Assembly: GCA_027031945.1 (NCBI GenBank)
Contig: JALVPE010000070.1
Location: 1-30,827, forward strand
Source: Candidatus Moraniibacteriota bacterium
GTDB lineage: Bacteria > Patescibacteriota > Minisyncoccia > Moranbacterales > GCA-2747515
DNA: 30,827 nt
Reading direction: 5' to 3'
Shown here: positions 21,413 through 28,733 of the stretch, piece after piece
How the letters are laid out: every line of letters starts with the position of its first letter
How positions within the stretch are numbered: the first letter of the stretch is position 1
Notes under the pieces: generated by a model
Told to the model about the DNA's origin: nothing
Seen by the model: the letters and a program-made list of their open reading frames with translations, nothing else
Databases searched by the model: none
Position numbers and translations under genes: made by a program

Positions 21413-21480
21413 TGCTCAAGTTTTAACTAATTTGCTGTCCAACTATCTTATATGATTTTTATAATTGACAGACTTTAGTT

Positions 21481-21557
21481 ATTTACTTAGTGTATCTTTC
21501 ACACTTCTAACTACATCCTAGCACACCTTTCAAATCGTGTCAAGTCTACACTAAGTA
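21481..21557 (-). promoter_or_regulatory. Head promoter of block 1 with two NrtR-type boxes (copy 2)
   Basis: Minus strand: TTGACA (21538-21543), a 17-nt spacer and TAGGAT (21515-21520). The box AGTGT-N7-ACACT lies at 21489-21505, and CGTGT-N7-ACACT at 21536-21552 covers the -35. It has the same length and layout as 51-127. The outer parts are nearly identical, and the segment between -10 and start site has diverged. It drives the nicotinamidase-like gene. Confidence 0.8.
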
Positions 21558-21580
21558 GCTCTATGAGCAATTTTGGCAAA

Positions 21581-21617
21581 ATAAAAACAGGAGCTGTCCA
21601 AATAAAGACATCTCCTG
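21581..21617 (-). terminator. Terminator of the zinc-finger miniprotein gene
   Basis: CAGGAG-C-TGTC (21588-21598) pairs with GACA-T-CTCCTG (21607-21617), followed on the minus strand by TTTTTAT. It separates this gene from the head promoter of block 1. Confidence 0.8.
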
Positions 21618-21647
21618 ATACTTTCATCTTATATGTTATATAAAAAA

Positions 21648-21848
21648 TTAACGAGGAACTTTTACTGTACCGTTTCCTCCGCAGAGCAAACAACATTCCT
21701 CATGCTTCCCCACATGACCTGTGCCATTACATGCAACGCATGTTCTTAAACACGTGTCAGTGCTATCTTCATCTATTGAAACCAGCTCAATTCCTGGTCC
21801 TCCGCCACACCGCTTCTCCATTCCAATGTTTTCCCAGTCATCTGACAT
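21648..21848 (-). CDS. DnaJ-type zinc-finger miniprotein
   Basis: The 66-residue protein has an acidic N-terminus and a C-terminal zinc site made of two CxxCxGxG motifs: CVACNGTG and CLLCGGNG, spaced as in the DnaJ cysteine-rich domain. There is no J domain. DnaJ zinc fingers bind unfolded protein or act as structural modules, and free-standing versions are known. AGGAG precedes the ATG and it has its own promoter (21905-21933). It lies upstream of a cluster whose J-domain protein (17959-19044) lacks a zinc finger, so the two might work together. That is inference. Confidence 0.8.
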   Translation of the reverse strand: MSDDWENIGMEKRCGGGPGIELVSIDEDSTDTCLRTCVACNGTGHVGKHEECCLLCGGNGTVKVPR

Positions 21849-21904
21849 ATTATTTCTCCTACTTGTTAATATTTTATTTTTCTGTTAAAAAACTATAACA
21901 CTTA

Positions 21905-21933
21905 GATATATCAAAGAAATTAATTTTTGTCAA
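21905..21933 (-). promoter_or_regulatory. Promoter for the zinc-finger miniprotein gene
   Basis: Minus strand: TTGACA (21928-21933), a 17-nt spacer and TATATC (21905-21910). Confidence 0.7.
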
Positions 21934-22012
21934 TAATAATTTATTAACAATAGGTGCTAAAAAATTTATAACAAGAAAATGCTAGACGACAAAAAATTTT
22001 TATGTTAGTTTA

Positions 22013-22032
22013 AGGTAAAAGTTTGTACCTTT
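22013..22032. promoter_or_regulatory. Inverted repeat upstream of 22063-22770
   Basis: AAGGTA-N8-TACCTT lies about 30 nt before the start codon on the plus strand, in the promoter region. It is operator-like and may reflect autoregulation, because the gene product has winged-helix-like segments. Confidence 0.45.
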
Positions 22033-22062
22033 ACAATTTATAAACCTATTACGGAGACAAAA

Positions 22063-22770
22063 ATGACACAAGGAAAGATTGACTTATATCCTGAGGCAAA
22101 AGCGACTTTGATGATTTTGTTCATCACTGACAATCGTTCAATTTTATCTGAATTACATTTATTTGCTAAAAAGCATTTGCTTTTTCTTAGAGATAATAAA
22201 TTAGTAGACCAAACAATGGAAGTAATTACTGAAAAAGGTCTCTTCTATGTTGAATTATTTAAAAAAGAATTAGTCAATTTAAAAGTCAAAAATGATGATT
22301 CGAATATCACAAAATTAGCAATGCATCTAAGTTCTCACCTTAAAGCATACCTAATACATTTATATTTACTAGGTAAAGCTTCTAACCCTCCAAGTGTAAT
22401 TCATACACCAGAATATTATTTAGACATACTTGCAAACAAATTTAATCTTCTCACTGATTTTGACTATGAATTGAATTCTAACGGCTTACGAGTATTACGC
22501 CAAATCGGAAAACAAATGAAAATCAAAAAAGATAAAGCTGAAATTCAACAAATAGTCGATAGTTTATCTGATTGGGAGGCGCTTACACTCATAGCCGTTA
22601 GTAAACAAATTAATAACCACACAAGAATCCTGCCATACTATCACCAAGACCTATGTAATAAAGGACTTATAAGTCCAGACTACAATACCATTACAAAAAA
22701 AGGTATTAAGGTGTTACTAAGATACGATGAACTTTGCACTAGAGAACTATGGAAATTATTAAATCTCTAA
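22063..22770 (+). CDS. Unknown protein with three winged-helix-like segments
   Basis: The 235-residue protein is not recognised. Three segments share a pattern of a short helix, L..(K/N).L(I/L/V), a turn, and (I/L)(T/N).(K/N)G...L: residues about 37-68 (LRDNKLVDQ...ITEKGLFYVELF), about 125-150 (KFNLLTDFDYELNSNGLRVL) and about 200-228 (NKGLISPDYNTITKKGIKVL). Each looks like the recognition helix and wing of a winged-helix domain, so tandem DNA-binding domains are possible. There is no signal peptide or membrane segment. GGAG lies 7 nt before the ATG. The inverted repeat AAGGTA-N8-TACCTT upstream would suit autoregulation. Confidence 0.7.
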   Translation: MTQGKIDLYPEAKATLMILFITDNRSILSELHLFAKKHLLFLRDNKLVDQTMEVITEKGLFYVELFKKELVNLKVKNDDSNITKLAMHLSSHLKAYLIHLYLLGKASNPPSVIHTPEYYLDILANKFNLLTDFDYELNSNGLRVLRQIGKQMKIKKDKAEIQQIVDSLSDWEALTLIAVSKQINNHTRILPYYHQDLCNKGLISPDYNTITKKGIKVLLRYDELCTRELWKLLNL

Positions 22771-22787
22771 CAATATTTCTAACAAAA

Positions 22788-22826
22788 AACAACCGCTTTA
22801 AGATAATTATCTTGAAGCGGTTTTTT
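22788..22826. terminator. Bidirectional terminator between convergent genes
   Basis: A 16-bp stem (22791-22806 with 22807-22822, one G-T pair) is followed by TTTTTT on the plus strand, and on the minus strand by GTTTTTTG. It serves both 22063-22770 and 22827-23462. Confidence 0.9.
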
Positions 22827-23462
22827 CTATTTTTTGTTCAATTTTAAAATAGAATTTCTGAGATTTTTTCTCGCTTGTTTCTCATACCTATTTTTGAAAT
22901 AACTTGTGAGAAAAATACTTGGTCGATTATTCAAAAAATTAGATAAAATTTCAACTCTTCTCTTTCGAAATGCCGATTCTTTTACCCAATCATATTCTTT
23001 CCTGACATTACTTTCATATTCATCAAACACATCTTGCGATTGTGCAAAGATAAATAGGTCAGCATCAAGTCCAAAAGCAATATCTTCATTACATGGATTT
23101 TGTTTATGATTGTGATAAACAATTGCTCTAGCAATTTTATCTACTGCCTTAGCGTCAACACCATATTTATGCAAAAATTCTTTAGCATACTCAGCACTTT
23201 TGACATCATCATCACTTCTGTAAAAATCCATCACAACATCATGCAATATCAACTGCCACAATACACTAATCGGATCTTTAACTTGATACATAATATGCTC
23301 AAAAAAAGTATATACACAAAATTTGATGTGACCATCAAGCGTATGATAATATCGTTTTGGTCCATTGTATTTAGCTACAAGCTCTCGAAATCCATTTTGA
23401 TAATTACCGTTACAGCCACTATATCTCCACAATGTTTTGAATTTTTCTTCTAAATAATCCAT
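22827..23462 (-). CDS. HD-domain phosphohydrolase-like protein
   Basis: The 211-residue protein resembles the predicted metal-dependent HD hydrolase family (COG4339 type). It has RYYHTLDGHIKF near residue 37, matching R.YH...H, then the metal-binding His-Asp pair in LILHDVVMDF (about 73-74) and DDVKSAEYA, matching the family's NE..SA. A later His (VYHNHKQN) and Asp (GLDADL) could complete the site. Such proteins usually cleave phosphate from nucleotides. GGAGAG lies before the ATG. It follows the CoaD-like fusion gene across a palindrome (23485-23513), so it may process nucleotides or coenzyme derivatives in the same pathway. Confidence 0.75.
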   Translation of the reverse strand: MDYLEEKFKTLWRYSGCNGNYQNGFRELVAKYNGPKRYYHTLDGHIKFCVYTFFEHIMYQVKDPISVLWQLILHDVVMDFYRSDDDVKSAEYAKEFLHKYGVDAKAVDKIARAIVYHNHKQNPCNEDIAFGLDADLFIFAQSQDVFDEYESNVRKEYDWVKESAFRKRRVEILSNFLNNRPSIFLTSYFKNRYEKQARKNLRNSILKLNKK

Positions 23463-23484
23463 TACATCTCTCCTTTTGTTTTAT

Positions 23485-23513
23485 GTAGTGGCAGAACACT
23501 GTTCTGCCGCTAC
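23485..23513. repeat. Intergenic palindrome, REP-like
   Basis: GTAG-T-GGCAGAACA / TGTTCTGCC-G-CTAC is nearly symmetric over 29 nt, GC-rich, and has no T-run on either strand. It lies between the HD-domain gene and the CoaD-like fusion gene. Confidence 0.5.
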
Positions 23514-23519
23514 TCATTA

Positions 23520-24554
23520 TCAGACACTATTACAAAAATCAACAACTCGTTCACGCAGTTTTTCTATACTGCAATTAGTGTCAACAACTCTCAAGTTCAA
23601 GTTTTCACGCTTACAAATATCGCGTGATTCTTGTAGATCAGGAATTACGCTAGTTAACATTTTGTGCTTTGGTGTGCCCCGATTATCCAATCTCTTGTGA
23701 CTAGTATCATCAGCACAATTGACATAAATAATCTTATTACCAAGATACTTATACATATCTTTACCCAGTCTCAATCCATATGGCACTTCCAAAAAAATAT
23801 TGCTATTTTTATGGACTTGTCTAAGACACTTTCGTAATGAGTTAAACCATTCTTTTGCGATAACTCGCGTTACTTCTGCGTCATTTTCAGAAACCAACTT
23901 GACCAAATCTGCATTTTTACCAAATGTATCATGCAGAATTGGACGAATTTCTTTTGAACATTCATCTGTATCAATCCAGATATTTTGAGAACTGGCATCA
24001 GATACCATTTTCAAAAAAGTGCTTTTACCACAACCTGGACGACCCACAACCAAAAAAACATTTCTCACATCCAACTCTCTCTCAATGAGAATCGACACAA
24101 CTCCAGGCGCAACGTACGAAGCAAGTGTCTGAAAATCAAGGTTGTCAATTGCGCGTCTTGCCTTCGTGGCAGAAACTGTGACAAAATCTTCTTTTGCCCA
24201 GATGTAGAAAATCTTATCAATGCCAAATTGTTCCTTATTGATTTTCATCACATGTCGCTCATGCTCCATATCATCTTCACATCTGATTCCCCGAATCATA
24301 ACAACATCCGAAAAATCAAATCTACTATGAGCTTGTGCAAATGTCACAACCTCCACATTACTCGGCAAATTATAATATTGCCACATATTTGCACACTTCT
24401 CTTCACTAAACCACCGTGTCTTATCTTTTTCTTCATTAGTAGAACAAATGATTGTAACTTTTGGCAAAATTCTACTTGCTTCTTTCACAATTGCAAAATG
24501 TCCATATGTTGGTGGTGAAAAAACTCCCGGAAAAACAAATTGCCCACTCATCAT
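23520..24554 (-). CDS. CoaD-like adenylyltransferase fused to a P-loop kinase domain
   Basis: The product has 344 residues in two domains. Residues about 1-165 resemble phosphopantetheine adenylyltransferase (CoaD): FPGVFSPPTYGHFAIV has the TxGH form of the nucleotide motif, RGIRCEDDMEHERHVMKIN matches RG.R...D.E.E..M...N, and FVTVSATKARRAI matches the C-terminal binding motif. Residues about 166-344 form a P-loop kinase: Walker A is GRPGCGKST (about 173-181), then WIDTDE and an FLEVPYG strand. The second half could be dephospho-CoA kinase-like, making the pair like the bifunctional CoA synthase of animals, or NadR-like ribosylnicotinamide kinase. The T rather than H in TxGH favours a CoaD-type first half. 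AAGGAGG lies 5 nt before the ATG. Confidence 0.8.
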   Translation of the reverse strand: MMSGQFVFPGVFSPPTYGHFAIVKEASRILPKVTIICSTNEEKDKTRWFSEEKCANMWQYYNLPSNVEVVTFAQAHSRFDFSDVVMIRGIRCEDDMEHERHVMKINKEQFGIDKIFYIWAKEDFVTVSATKARRAIDNLDFQTLASYVAPGVVSILIERELDVRNVFLVVGRPGCGKSTFLKMVSDASSQNIWIDTDECSKEIRPILHDTFGKNADLVKLVSENDAEVTRVIAKEWFNSLRKCLRQVHKNSNIFLEVPYGLRLGKDMYKYLGNKIIYVNCADDTSHKRLDNRGTPKHKMLTSVIPDLQESRDICKRENLNLRVVDTNCSIEKLRERVVDFCNSV

Positions 24555-24600
24555 GACTACCTCCTTGCAATATTAGTATATAAACAACTTCACGCCCATC

Positions 24601-24751
24601 GTCATTCCCGCGTAAGCGGGAATCTAGGATTACAAAAAATTACTTATATATTCAACACGATTTAATTGCAGAATATTATAAACTTTAAAAATTTATTTTA
24701 ACCATATAACTCATATAAAATGTACTAGATTCCCGCCTTCGCGGGAATGAC
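24601..24751. repeat. Inverted-repeat element of about 150 bp (MITE/REP-like)
   Basis: 27-nt ends, GTCATTCCCGCGTAAGCGGG-AATCTAG (24601-24627) and its inverse at 24725-24751, match at 25 of 27 positions. Each end is itself a short palindrome (ATTCCCGC...GCGGGAAT). The AT-rich centre has no gene. This looks like a small non-autonomous mobile element. The 24555-24938 gap holds little else that I can see. Confidence 0.7.
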
Positions 24752-24913
24752 CTTTTTAACAAATAAAGATGTAAAAAATTACATGCCTCATCTATTGTTA
24801 AATAACTAAATCTACGATACACTAAAACAGTGAAGAAAATCGTCAGAAATATCATTTATTGTCATATCTTGTCAATTTTTGGCTTAAATATCATCTTTTT
24901 TAATTGATTATTG

Positions 24914-24929
24914 TCGAATAATTTCGACG
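24914..24929. promoter_or_regulatory. Inverted repeat just upstream of 24939-25694
   Basis: GTCGAA-TAAT-TTCGAC lies 9 nt before the start codon of the TrmB-like regulator gene, where an autoregulatory operator would be expected. No clear -10/-35 pair could be placed. Confidence 0.5.
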
Positions 24930-24938
24930 TCAAAATAT

Positions 24939-25694
24939 ATGTCCAAAAAAATTCAACAGCAATTATCTGAACTTAGCTTTAGTAAAAATGAGATCAAAGT
25001 TTACATCACTCTAACACAACTCGGAGAAGCATCAGCATCTATTATCGCCAAAAAGGCGAATCTTCCTCGTACAACTGTTATTAGTATCTTGAAAAAACTG
25101 GATACACAAAATTACATTTCTATCCAAAATTATCATGGCAAAAATATATATTGGATTGAGTCTCCAAATATGATTAAAAAGAATTTACAATACAAGCTCG
25201 ACATAGCTAACGAACTAGAAGAAGCACTGGGCGAATTATATAGAGCCGAAGCAGATTTTCCATATGCAAAAGTGTACGACACAAAAGACTCTATAAAATC
25301 TTTCATTGAAGAATTAATTTATAAAACAAAAAAATGTACAATTGTTTATACTATAGACAATCCTAAATCTGGTAATTACAAAAAAATATTATCAGAAGAT
25401 TTTTATTACAATATGATAGAAATGAAAAATAAAAATAAAATATTTACAAAAACGCTTGTGCCGTACAATACAAAAAAGACAATTGACCCACATAAAATCA
25501 TAGACCGAAATATAGAACTACGAGAATTACCTCCAACAATTGATTTTAAATCATCGCTGTGGATTATTGATGACACGCTAGTATTATTTTCTGGAAAATA
25601 CCCATTTATCGTTTCTATAAATCACAAAATTATAACATTAAGTATCAAATCTTTTTTTAATTATTTCTGGAATTTATCTGAAAAACAATTTTAA
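24939..25694 (+). CDS. TrmB-like transcriptional regulator
   Basis: The 251-residue protein begins with a winged-helix domain of TrmB type (about 7-75): LSELSFSKNEIKVYITLTQ, then ASIIAKKANLPRTTVISILKKLD (helix-turn-helix), then a wing ending KNIYWIESP. A helix follows, then an alpha/beta C-terminal domain (about 95-250) like the sensor domain of TrmB relatives. The ligand is unknown. No SD is visible before the ATG, and the inverted repeat GTCGAA-N4-TTCGAC lies 9 nt upstream. The gene is convergent with 25730-26008 and shares a terminator with it. The second TrmB-like regulator at 26968-27705 is related in layout. Confidence 0.85.
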   Translation: MSKKIQQQLSELSFSKNEIKVYITLTQLGEASASIIAKKANLPRTTVISILKKLDTQNYISIQNYHGKNIYWIESPNMIKKNLQYKLDIANELEEALGELYRAEADFPYAKVYDTKDSIKSFIEELIYKTKKCTIVYTIDNPKSGNYKKILSEDFYYNMIEMKNKNKIFTKTLVPYNTKKTIDPHKIIDRNIELRELPPTIDFKSSLWIIDDTLVLFSGKYPFIVSINHKIITLSIKSFFNYFWNLSEKQF

Positions 25695-25726
25695 AACCCA
25701 ACTATATTTTTATATAATTGGGTTTT
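25693..25726. terminator. Bidirectional terminator between 24939-25694 and 25730-26008
   Basis: AAAACCCAA (25693-25701) pairs with TTGGGTTTT (25718-25726), with an inner TATAT/ATATA. T-runs form on both strands. Confidence 0.8.
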
Positions 25727-25729
25727 GAA

Positions 25730-26008
25730 TTATTTATAAACAAAAAACGGATAAACAATTCTTATTTTCCCATATGTAACCTTTTTTGGATTTGAAATAA
25801 ATGAAAGTGGATCATCTTGTTCCTGTAAATCAAATATAAAATAATTACCTGATTGATCCACATAAACTTTTCTACCCCAAATGTCACAATAAGGTGTCTC
25901 TGAGCACAATATTGACACCGAATTCTCTGATACATTACCTTTTGTAAGAGCAATGCACTCATCATCGATTATACGATCAGCCTTAAATATTCTCTCTTTC
26001 ATCGTCAT
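25730..26008 (-). CDS. Small protein, unknown function
   Basis: The 92-residue product is mostly beta-strand-like and ends in an aromatic stretch (IRIVYPFFVYK). It has two Cys residues in the middle (ILCSETPYCDIWG). No family, signal peptide or membrane helix is recognised. The first ATG has GGAG 7 nt upstream, inside the end of the preceding gene, which it overlaps by 26 nt, so it is translationally coupled to 25983-26351. It is the last gene of a three-gene minus-strand unit. Confidence 0.7.
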   Translation of the reverse strand: MTMKERIFKADRIIDDECIALTKGNVSENSVSILCSETPYCDIWGRKVYVDQSGNYFIFDLQEQDDPLSFISNPKKVTYGKIRIVYPFFVYK

Positions 26009-26351
26009 TGTTTTTCTCCATCAATCTGCTGAAAGAAATTGCGCAGAACTCAATACCACTTTTAATTAATACTGTTGGAAATACCAGCAGTAAACCCAGA
26101 ATCAATTGCATAAATGCCCCTGCTAAACCAGCACTACTCCATTTTGACGCCCGCCAAGAAATGAAGTGTGGCAATACAACGGATAAAAATGCTCCAACAT
26201 ATGCTAATAGTTCATTAACATTAAAATACTTTAAAACCCAATAGACACCAAAACCTACACAAATCCAGATAAGTACTCCAAGAGACAAAATAAACAGTCC
26301 AATAATGCTGATATACATTGCTCGTACAAAAGCGATAGCCTTTTCTTTCAT
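25983..26351 (-). CDS. Small membrane protein, unknown function
   Basis: The ATG at 26351 has GGAGG 7 nt upstream and gives 122 residues. It has about three hydrophobic helices (near residues 8-35, 45-63 and 75-95) and a charged C-terminal tail (EKNNDDEREN). No family is recognised. It follows 26368-26775 by 16 nt and overlaps 25730-26008, so the three form one unit. Confidence 0.75.
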   Translation of the reverse strand: MKEKAIAFVRAMYISIIGLFILSLGVLIWICVGFGVYWVLKYFNVNELLAYVGAFLSVVLPHFISWRASKWSSAGLAGAFMQLILGLLLVFPTVLIKSGIEFCAISFSRLMEKNNDDERENI

Positions 26352-26367
26352 AACGCACCTCCTAATT

Positions 26368-26775
26368 TTATCCAAAATCTATCAGCACCTGTTTTTTGTA
26401 GCACTTATGACACAAACATACATGATGCTCGTTTAAATGCTCAAATTGTGCTTCAAGAACTGTTATTTCCAAGTTGTAATAACTCTTAAACAAAACCGCC
26501 TTGCAAACAAAACACAAGTCATGCTCCTTGTAATAATCACCACGAGGACCACACGATTCTCGCAACCTGTAGTTAATATCCTGATAAACTGCATAATCCC
26601 TTCCATCCCGACCACAAGCCGGAGTTCCTTTAACCACCCACCATGCACGAGAGCCTGGATGAGATGAAACTATGGTTAAACCATCTGCATATGCATACAA
26701 TATTTCTTTGTACTCAGTTATATCAATTCCTTCACGATGACGTACAATTCTCTCTTTCTTTTCTTGCTTTGCCAT
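26368..26775 (-). CDS. Small Cys-rich protein, probable zinc binder
   Basis: The 135-residue protein has a basic N-terminus and a C-terminal half with CFVC (about 90-93) and CLCHKC (about 120-125), spaced by about 27 residues with nearby His residues (NEHHVCLCHKC). This could be one treble-clef-like or HNH-like zinc site, but no catalytic motif is clear. CGGAGG lies before the ATG. It starts a three-gene unit with its own promoter (26825-26853), divergent from the TrmB-like regulator at 26968. Confidence 0.7.
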   Translation of the reverse strand: MAKQEKKERIVRHREGIDITEYKEILYAYADGLTIVSSHPGSRAWWVVKGTPACGRDGRDYAVYQDINYRLRESCGPRGDYYKEHDLCFVCKAVLFKSYYNLEITVLEAQFEHLNEHHVCLCHKCYKKQVLIDFG

Positions 26776-26824
26776 TTTTTATTCCTCCGAATATGCGTTA
26801 AATATTTTTAATGAACAACCTGAC

Positions 26825-26853
26825 ATAATATCATTTTTATATTTTTTTGCCAT
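26825..26853 (-). promoter_or_regulatory. Promoter for the 26368-26775 unit
   Basis: Minus strand: ATGGCA (26848-26853), a 17-nt spacer and TATTAT (26825-26830). Confidence 0.5.
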
Positions 26854-26914
26854 TTTTTGTATTTTTTTATCTGAAAAAGCCTTTATTTTAGGTAAAAATG
26901 CTATCTTGTTTATA

Positions 26915-26944
26915 AAAAAGTGTAAAAAATAGTTGACACTTTTT
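26915..26944. promoter_or_regulatory. Operator-like inverted repeat over the -35 of 26968-27705
   Basis: AAAAAGTGT-N12-ACACTTTTT spans the -35 element at 26933-26938. A TrmB-like repressor bound here would block its own promoter. Confidence 0.6.
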
Positions 26945-26961
26945 GTGTTTTGATGTATAAT
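26933..26961 (+). promoter_or_regulatory. Consensus promoter of a leaderless gene
   Basis: TTGACA (26933-26938), a 17-nt spacer and a perfect TATAAT (26956-26961). The predicted start site falls on or next to the ATG at 26968, and no SD is present, so the mRNA should be leaderless. Confidence 0.85.
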
Positions 26962-26967
26962 GGTAGT

Positions 26968-27705
26968 ATGGAAAATATAGAAAAAATTACAAATACACTA
27001 CAAAGTCTAGGACTTTCAGACCACGAAGCAAAGATATACCTTGCTGTGCTTCGTCGTGGCAAAGCAAATGTGACAGATATTGCAAAGGAATCTCAGATAA
27101 ATCGCACAGCTCTTTATCTATATTTAGATAATTTATTGAAACAAAACCTTTTACAAAAAACTTTTAAAGGCAAACGTATTTATTACATACCAAAAAATCC
27201 CAATAAACTTTTGACAATTTTGGAACGCAGAAAGAAAAAAGCACGAGAAATACTACCGATGCTTACTCAGATGTACAATACTGCTTCCGAAAAACCAGTT
27301 GTTAAATTTTATGAAGGTAAAGATGGCATGCGTTCAATTTATAGAGAGATGACAAAAACACCTCAAATACTGTGGAGCATCTTTTCAGCAGATCGCTATT
27401 ATGCTGCATTTAGCCAAAAAGATGGTGAGGAATTTTTAAATAATATTTACGAATCAGGTGGGCAATTACGTGACTTAGTAGAAAATACCACCGAAGGCAA
27501 AAGATACGTAAAAGAAAATCTCACACACAAAATAGGAAAATCAAAGCTATTACCAAAAGATTTTGAATTTGATGTAGACTTAATGATTTCTGGAAACAAA
27601 ATTGCAATGATTTCACTTACAAATCTAATAGGCATTGTCATAGAAAATAAAGAAATGGCAAGACTTCAAAAAAACTTCTTACAATTTATGTGGAGAAAAA
27701 TATAA
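26968..27705 (+). CDS. TrmB-like transcriptional regulator (leaderless mRNA)
   Basis: The start is the ATG at 26968, because it lies 6 nt after a perfect TATAAT. An upstream in-frame TTG at 26950 is inside the promoter. The 245-residue protein has an N-terminal winged helix (about 1-75): LQSLGLSDHEAKIYLAVLRR, then DIAKESQINRTALYLYLDNL (helix-turn-helix) and a wing with GKRIYYIPKNP. A coiled linker (about 80-105) and a C-terminal alpha/beta domain follow. It probably represses itself through AAAAAGTGT-N12-ACACTTTTT. Its stop codon overlaps by context with a TTGACA promoter for the serpin-like gene, suggesting that the pair is linked. Confidence 0.88.
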   Translation: MENIEKITNTLQSLGLSDHEAKIYLAVLRRGKANVTDIAKESQINRTALYLYLDNLLKQNLLQKTFKGKRIYYIPKNPNKLLTILERRKKKAREILPMLTQMYNTASEKPVVKFYEGKDGMRSIYREMTKTPQILWSIFSADRYYAAFSQKDGEEFLNNIYESGGQLRDLVENTTEGKRYVKENLTHKIGKSKLLPKDFEFDVDLMISGNKIAMISLTNLIGIVIENKEMARLQKNFLQFMWRKI

Positions 27706-27734
27706 TTGACATACTTATTGCAACGTGATAGTAT
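27706..27734 (+). promoter_or_regulatory. Promoter for the serpin-like gene
   Basis: TTGACA (27706-27711) begins right after the regulator's stop codon, followed by a 17-nt spacer and TAGTAT (27729-27734). An overlapping TATGAT (27732-27737) is a weaker alternative. Confidence 0.65.
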
Positions 27735-27792
27735 GATGTGCTCAATAGTGAACATGTTTTTTAATAAAACAAAACATTGGAGGTTTTTTAAA

Positions 27793-28668
27793 ATGGCAAC
27801 ACACACATTTGTACCCCACCCAATTTTTGCGGCACTTCTCAAGGCAGGTAATGAGCTTGGAGGAGTACAATGGAGTAGCGAGTCAAAACTACAAAAATAT
27901 TTTTTGTCTGAACTGTACTATCCTCATTTATCAGAAATTGAACGATTTTCTGATACAGAACTACGTTCATGGGCATCAGAAGTTGCTGATGAACTGAATA
28001 AAATTCTCAGTACTGAGGGCTTTGACATTCAGCTTGATGAACTACAAAATGATGAGATTGGCGTTGTTGCCATTCTCAATCTTTTAATAGAGTGGCTCAA
28101 ACGAGGCGCTCCAGTGAGTATTCGAAATTCTAATGGCGTATATCCTGGTGTAAAAATCCAGCAAGAACGCATAGATGGACATGATACGTTTATTTCTTAT
28201 TACAATACTTACCATTCGCATCCTATCGCAATGATTTCTACCAAAAATGGTGACACAGTATGGATGACCGTTGCTGACAAAGAGATTGCTGGATTTGAAT
28301 TATTTAAACACATTAAGCAAATCCAAAACAATTTGTTTGTGTACCCGGAACAAACTTTCGTGCACTTCCCAATGATCAACCTCAATCATCAGCCAGACAT
28401 TAGTTGGCTAGTTGGACTGCCCCATACTGGGGGTGGTTACATCACCCAAGCTATGCAACAAACTAAATTCAAAATGAATGAAAAGGGTGCGCATCTCAAA
28501 AGCGCTGTTGCAATAGCAACATTGCGAGGAATGGTCCCGAGAACATCTGGGATTACCATCAACAAACCGTTCTATCTCTGGATAGAGCGACCAGATGTCG
28601 AACTCCCTATTATGTGCGCTTATATGGATTACGATGTCTGGAAAGACCCCAAAAATCTTAATATGTAA
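27793..28668 (+). CDS. Serpin-like protein, shortened
   Basis: The ATG at 27793 has GGAGG 9 nt upstream, giving 291 residues, shorter than a standard serpin (about 370-400). The C-terminal third reads like the serpin shutter and hinge: TFVHFPMINL in place of the lPkFkie strand, then YITQAMQQTKFKMNEKGAHL, matching VSdVvhKafIEVNEeGTeAa, then SAVAIATLRGM as a hinge/reactive-loop region, and finally INKPFYLWIE, matching adhPFlFlI. The N-terminal part is less clear. There is no signal peptide. Serpins inhibit serine proteases by loop insertion. Ala-rich hinge residues suggest this could still insert. The assignment rests on the C-terminal pattern only. Confidence 0.55.
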   Translation: MATHTFVPHPIFAALLKAGNELGGVQWSSESKLQKYFLSELYYPHLSEIERFSDTELRSWASEVADELNKILSTEGFDIQLDELQNDEIGVVAILNLLIEWLKRGAPVSIRNSNGVYPGVKIQQERIDGHDTFISYYNTYHSHPIAMISTKNGDTVWMTVADKEIAGFELFKHIKQIQNNLFVYPEQTFVHFPMINLNHQPDISWLVGLPHTGGGYITQAMQQTKFKMNEKGAHLKSAVAIATLRGMVPRTSGITINKPFYLWIERPDVELPIMCAYMDYDVWKDPKNLNM

Positions 28669-28680
28669 TGGAGTAAACCA

Positions 28681-28714
28681 AACACTCTCGTAGATAAATA
28701 TCTACGAGAGTGTT
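28681..28714. terminator. Bidirectional terminator between the serpin-like and NrtR-like genes
   Basis: A perfect 16-bp stem AACACTCTCGTAGATA/TATCTACGAGAGTGTT with an AA loop is followed on the plus strand by TTATTTTG. It lies between convergent genes. Confidence 0.85.
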
Positions 28715-28733
28715 TTATTTTGTATGGATTATA

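Noticed and set aside
26915..26944. A fourth NrtR-type box before the TrmB-like gene
   Set aside because: The AGTGT and ACACT arms are 12 nt apart rather than 7, and the flanks differ, so it is more likely this regulator's own operator.
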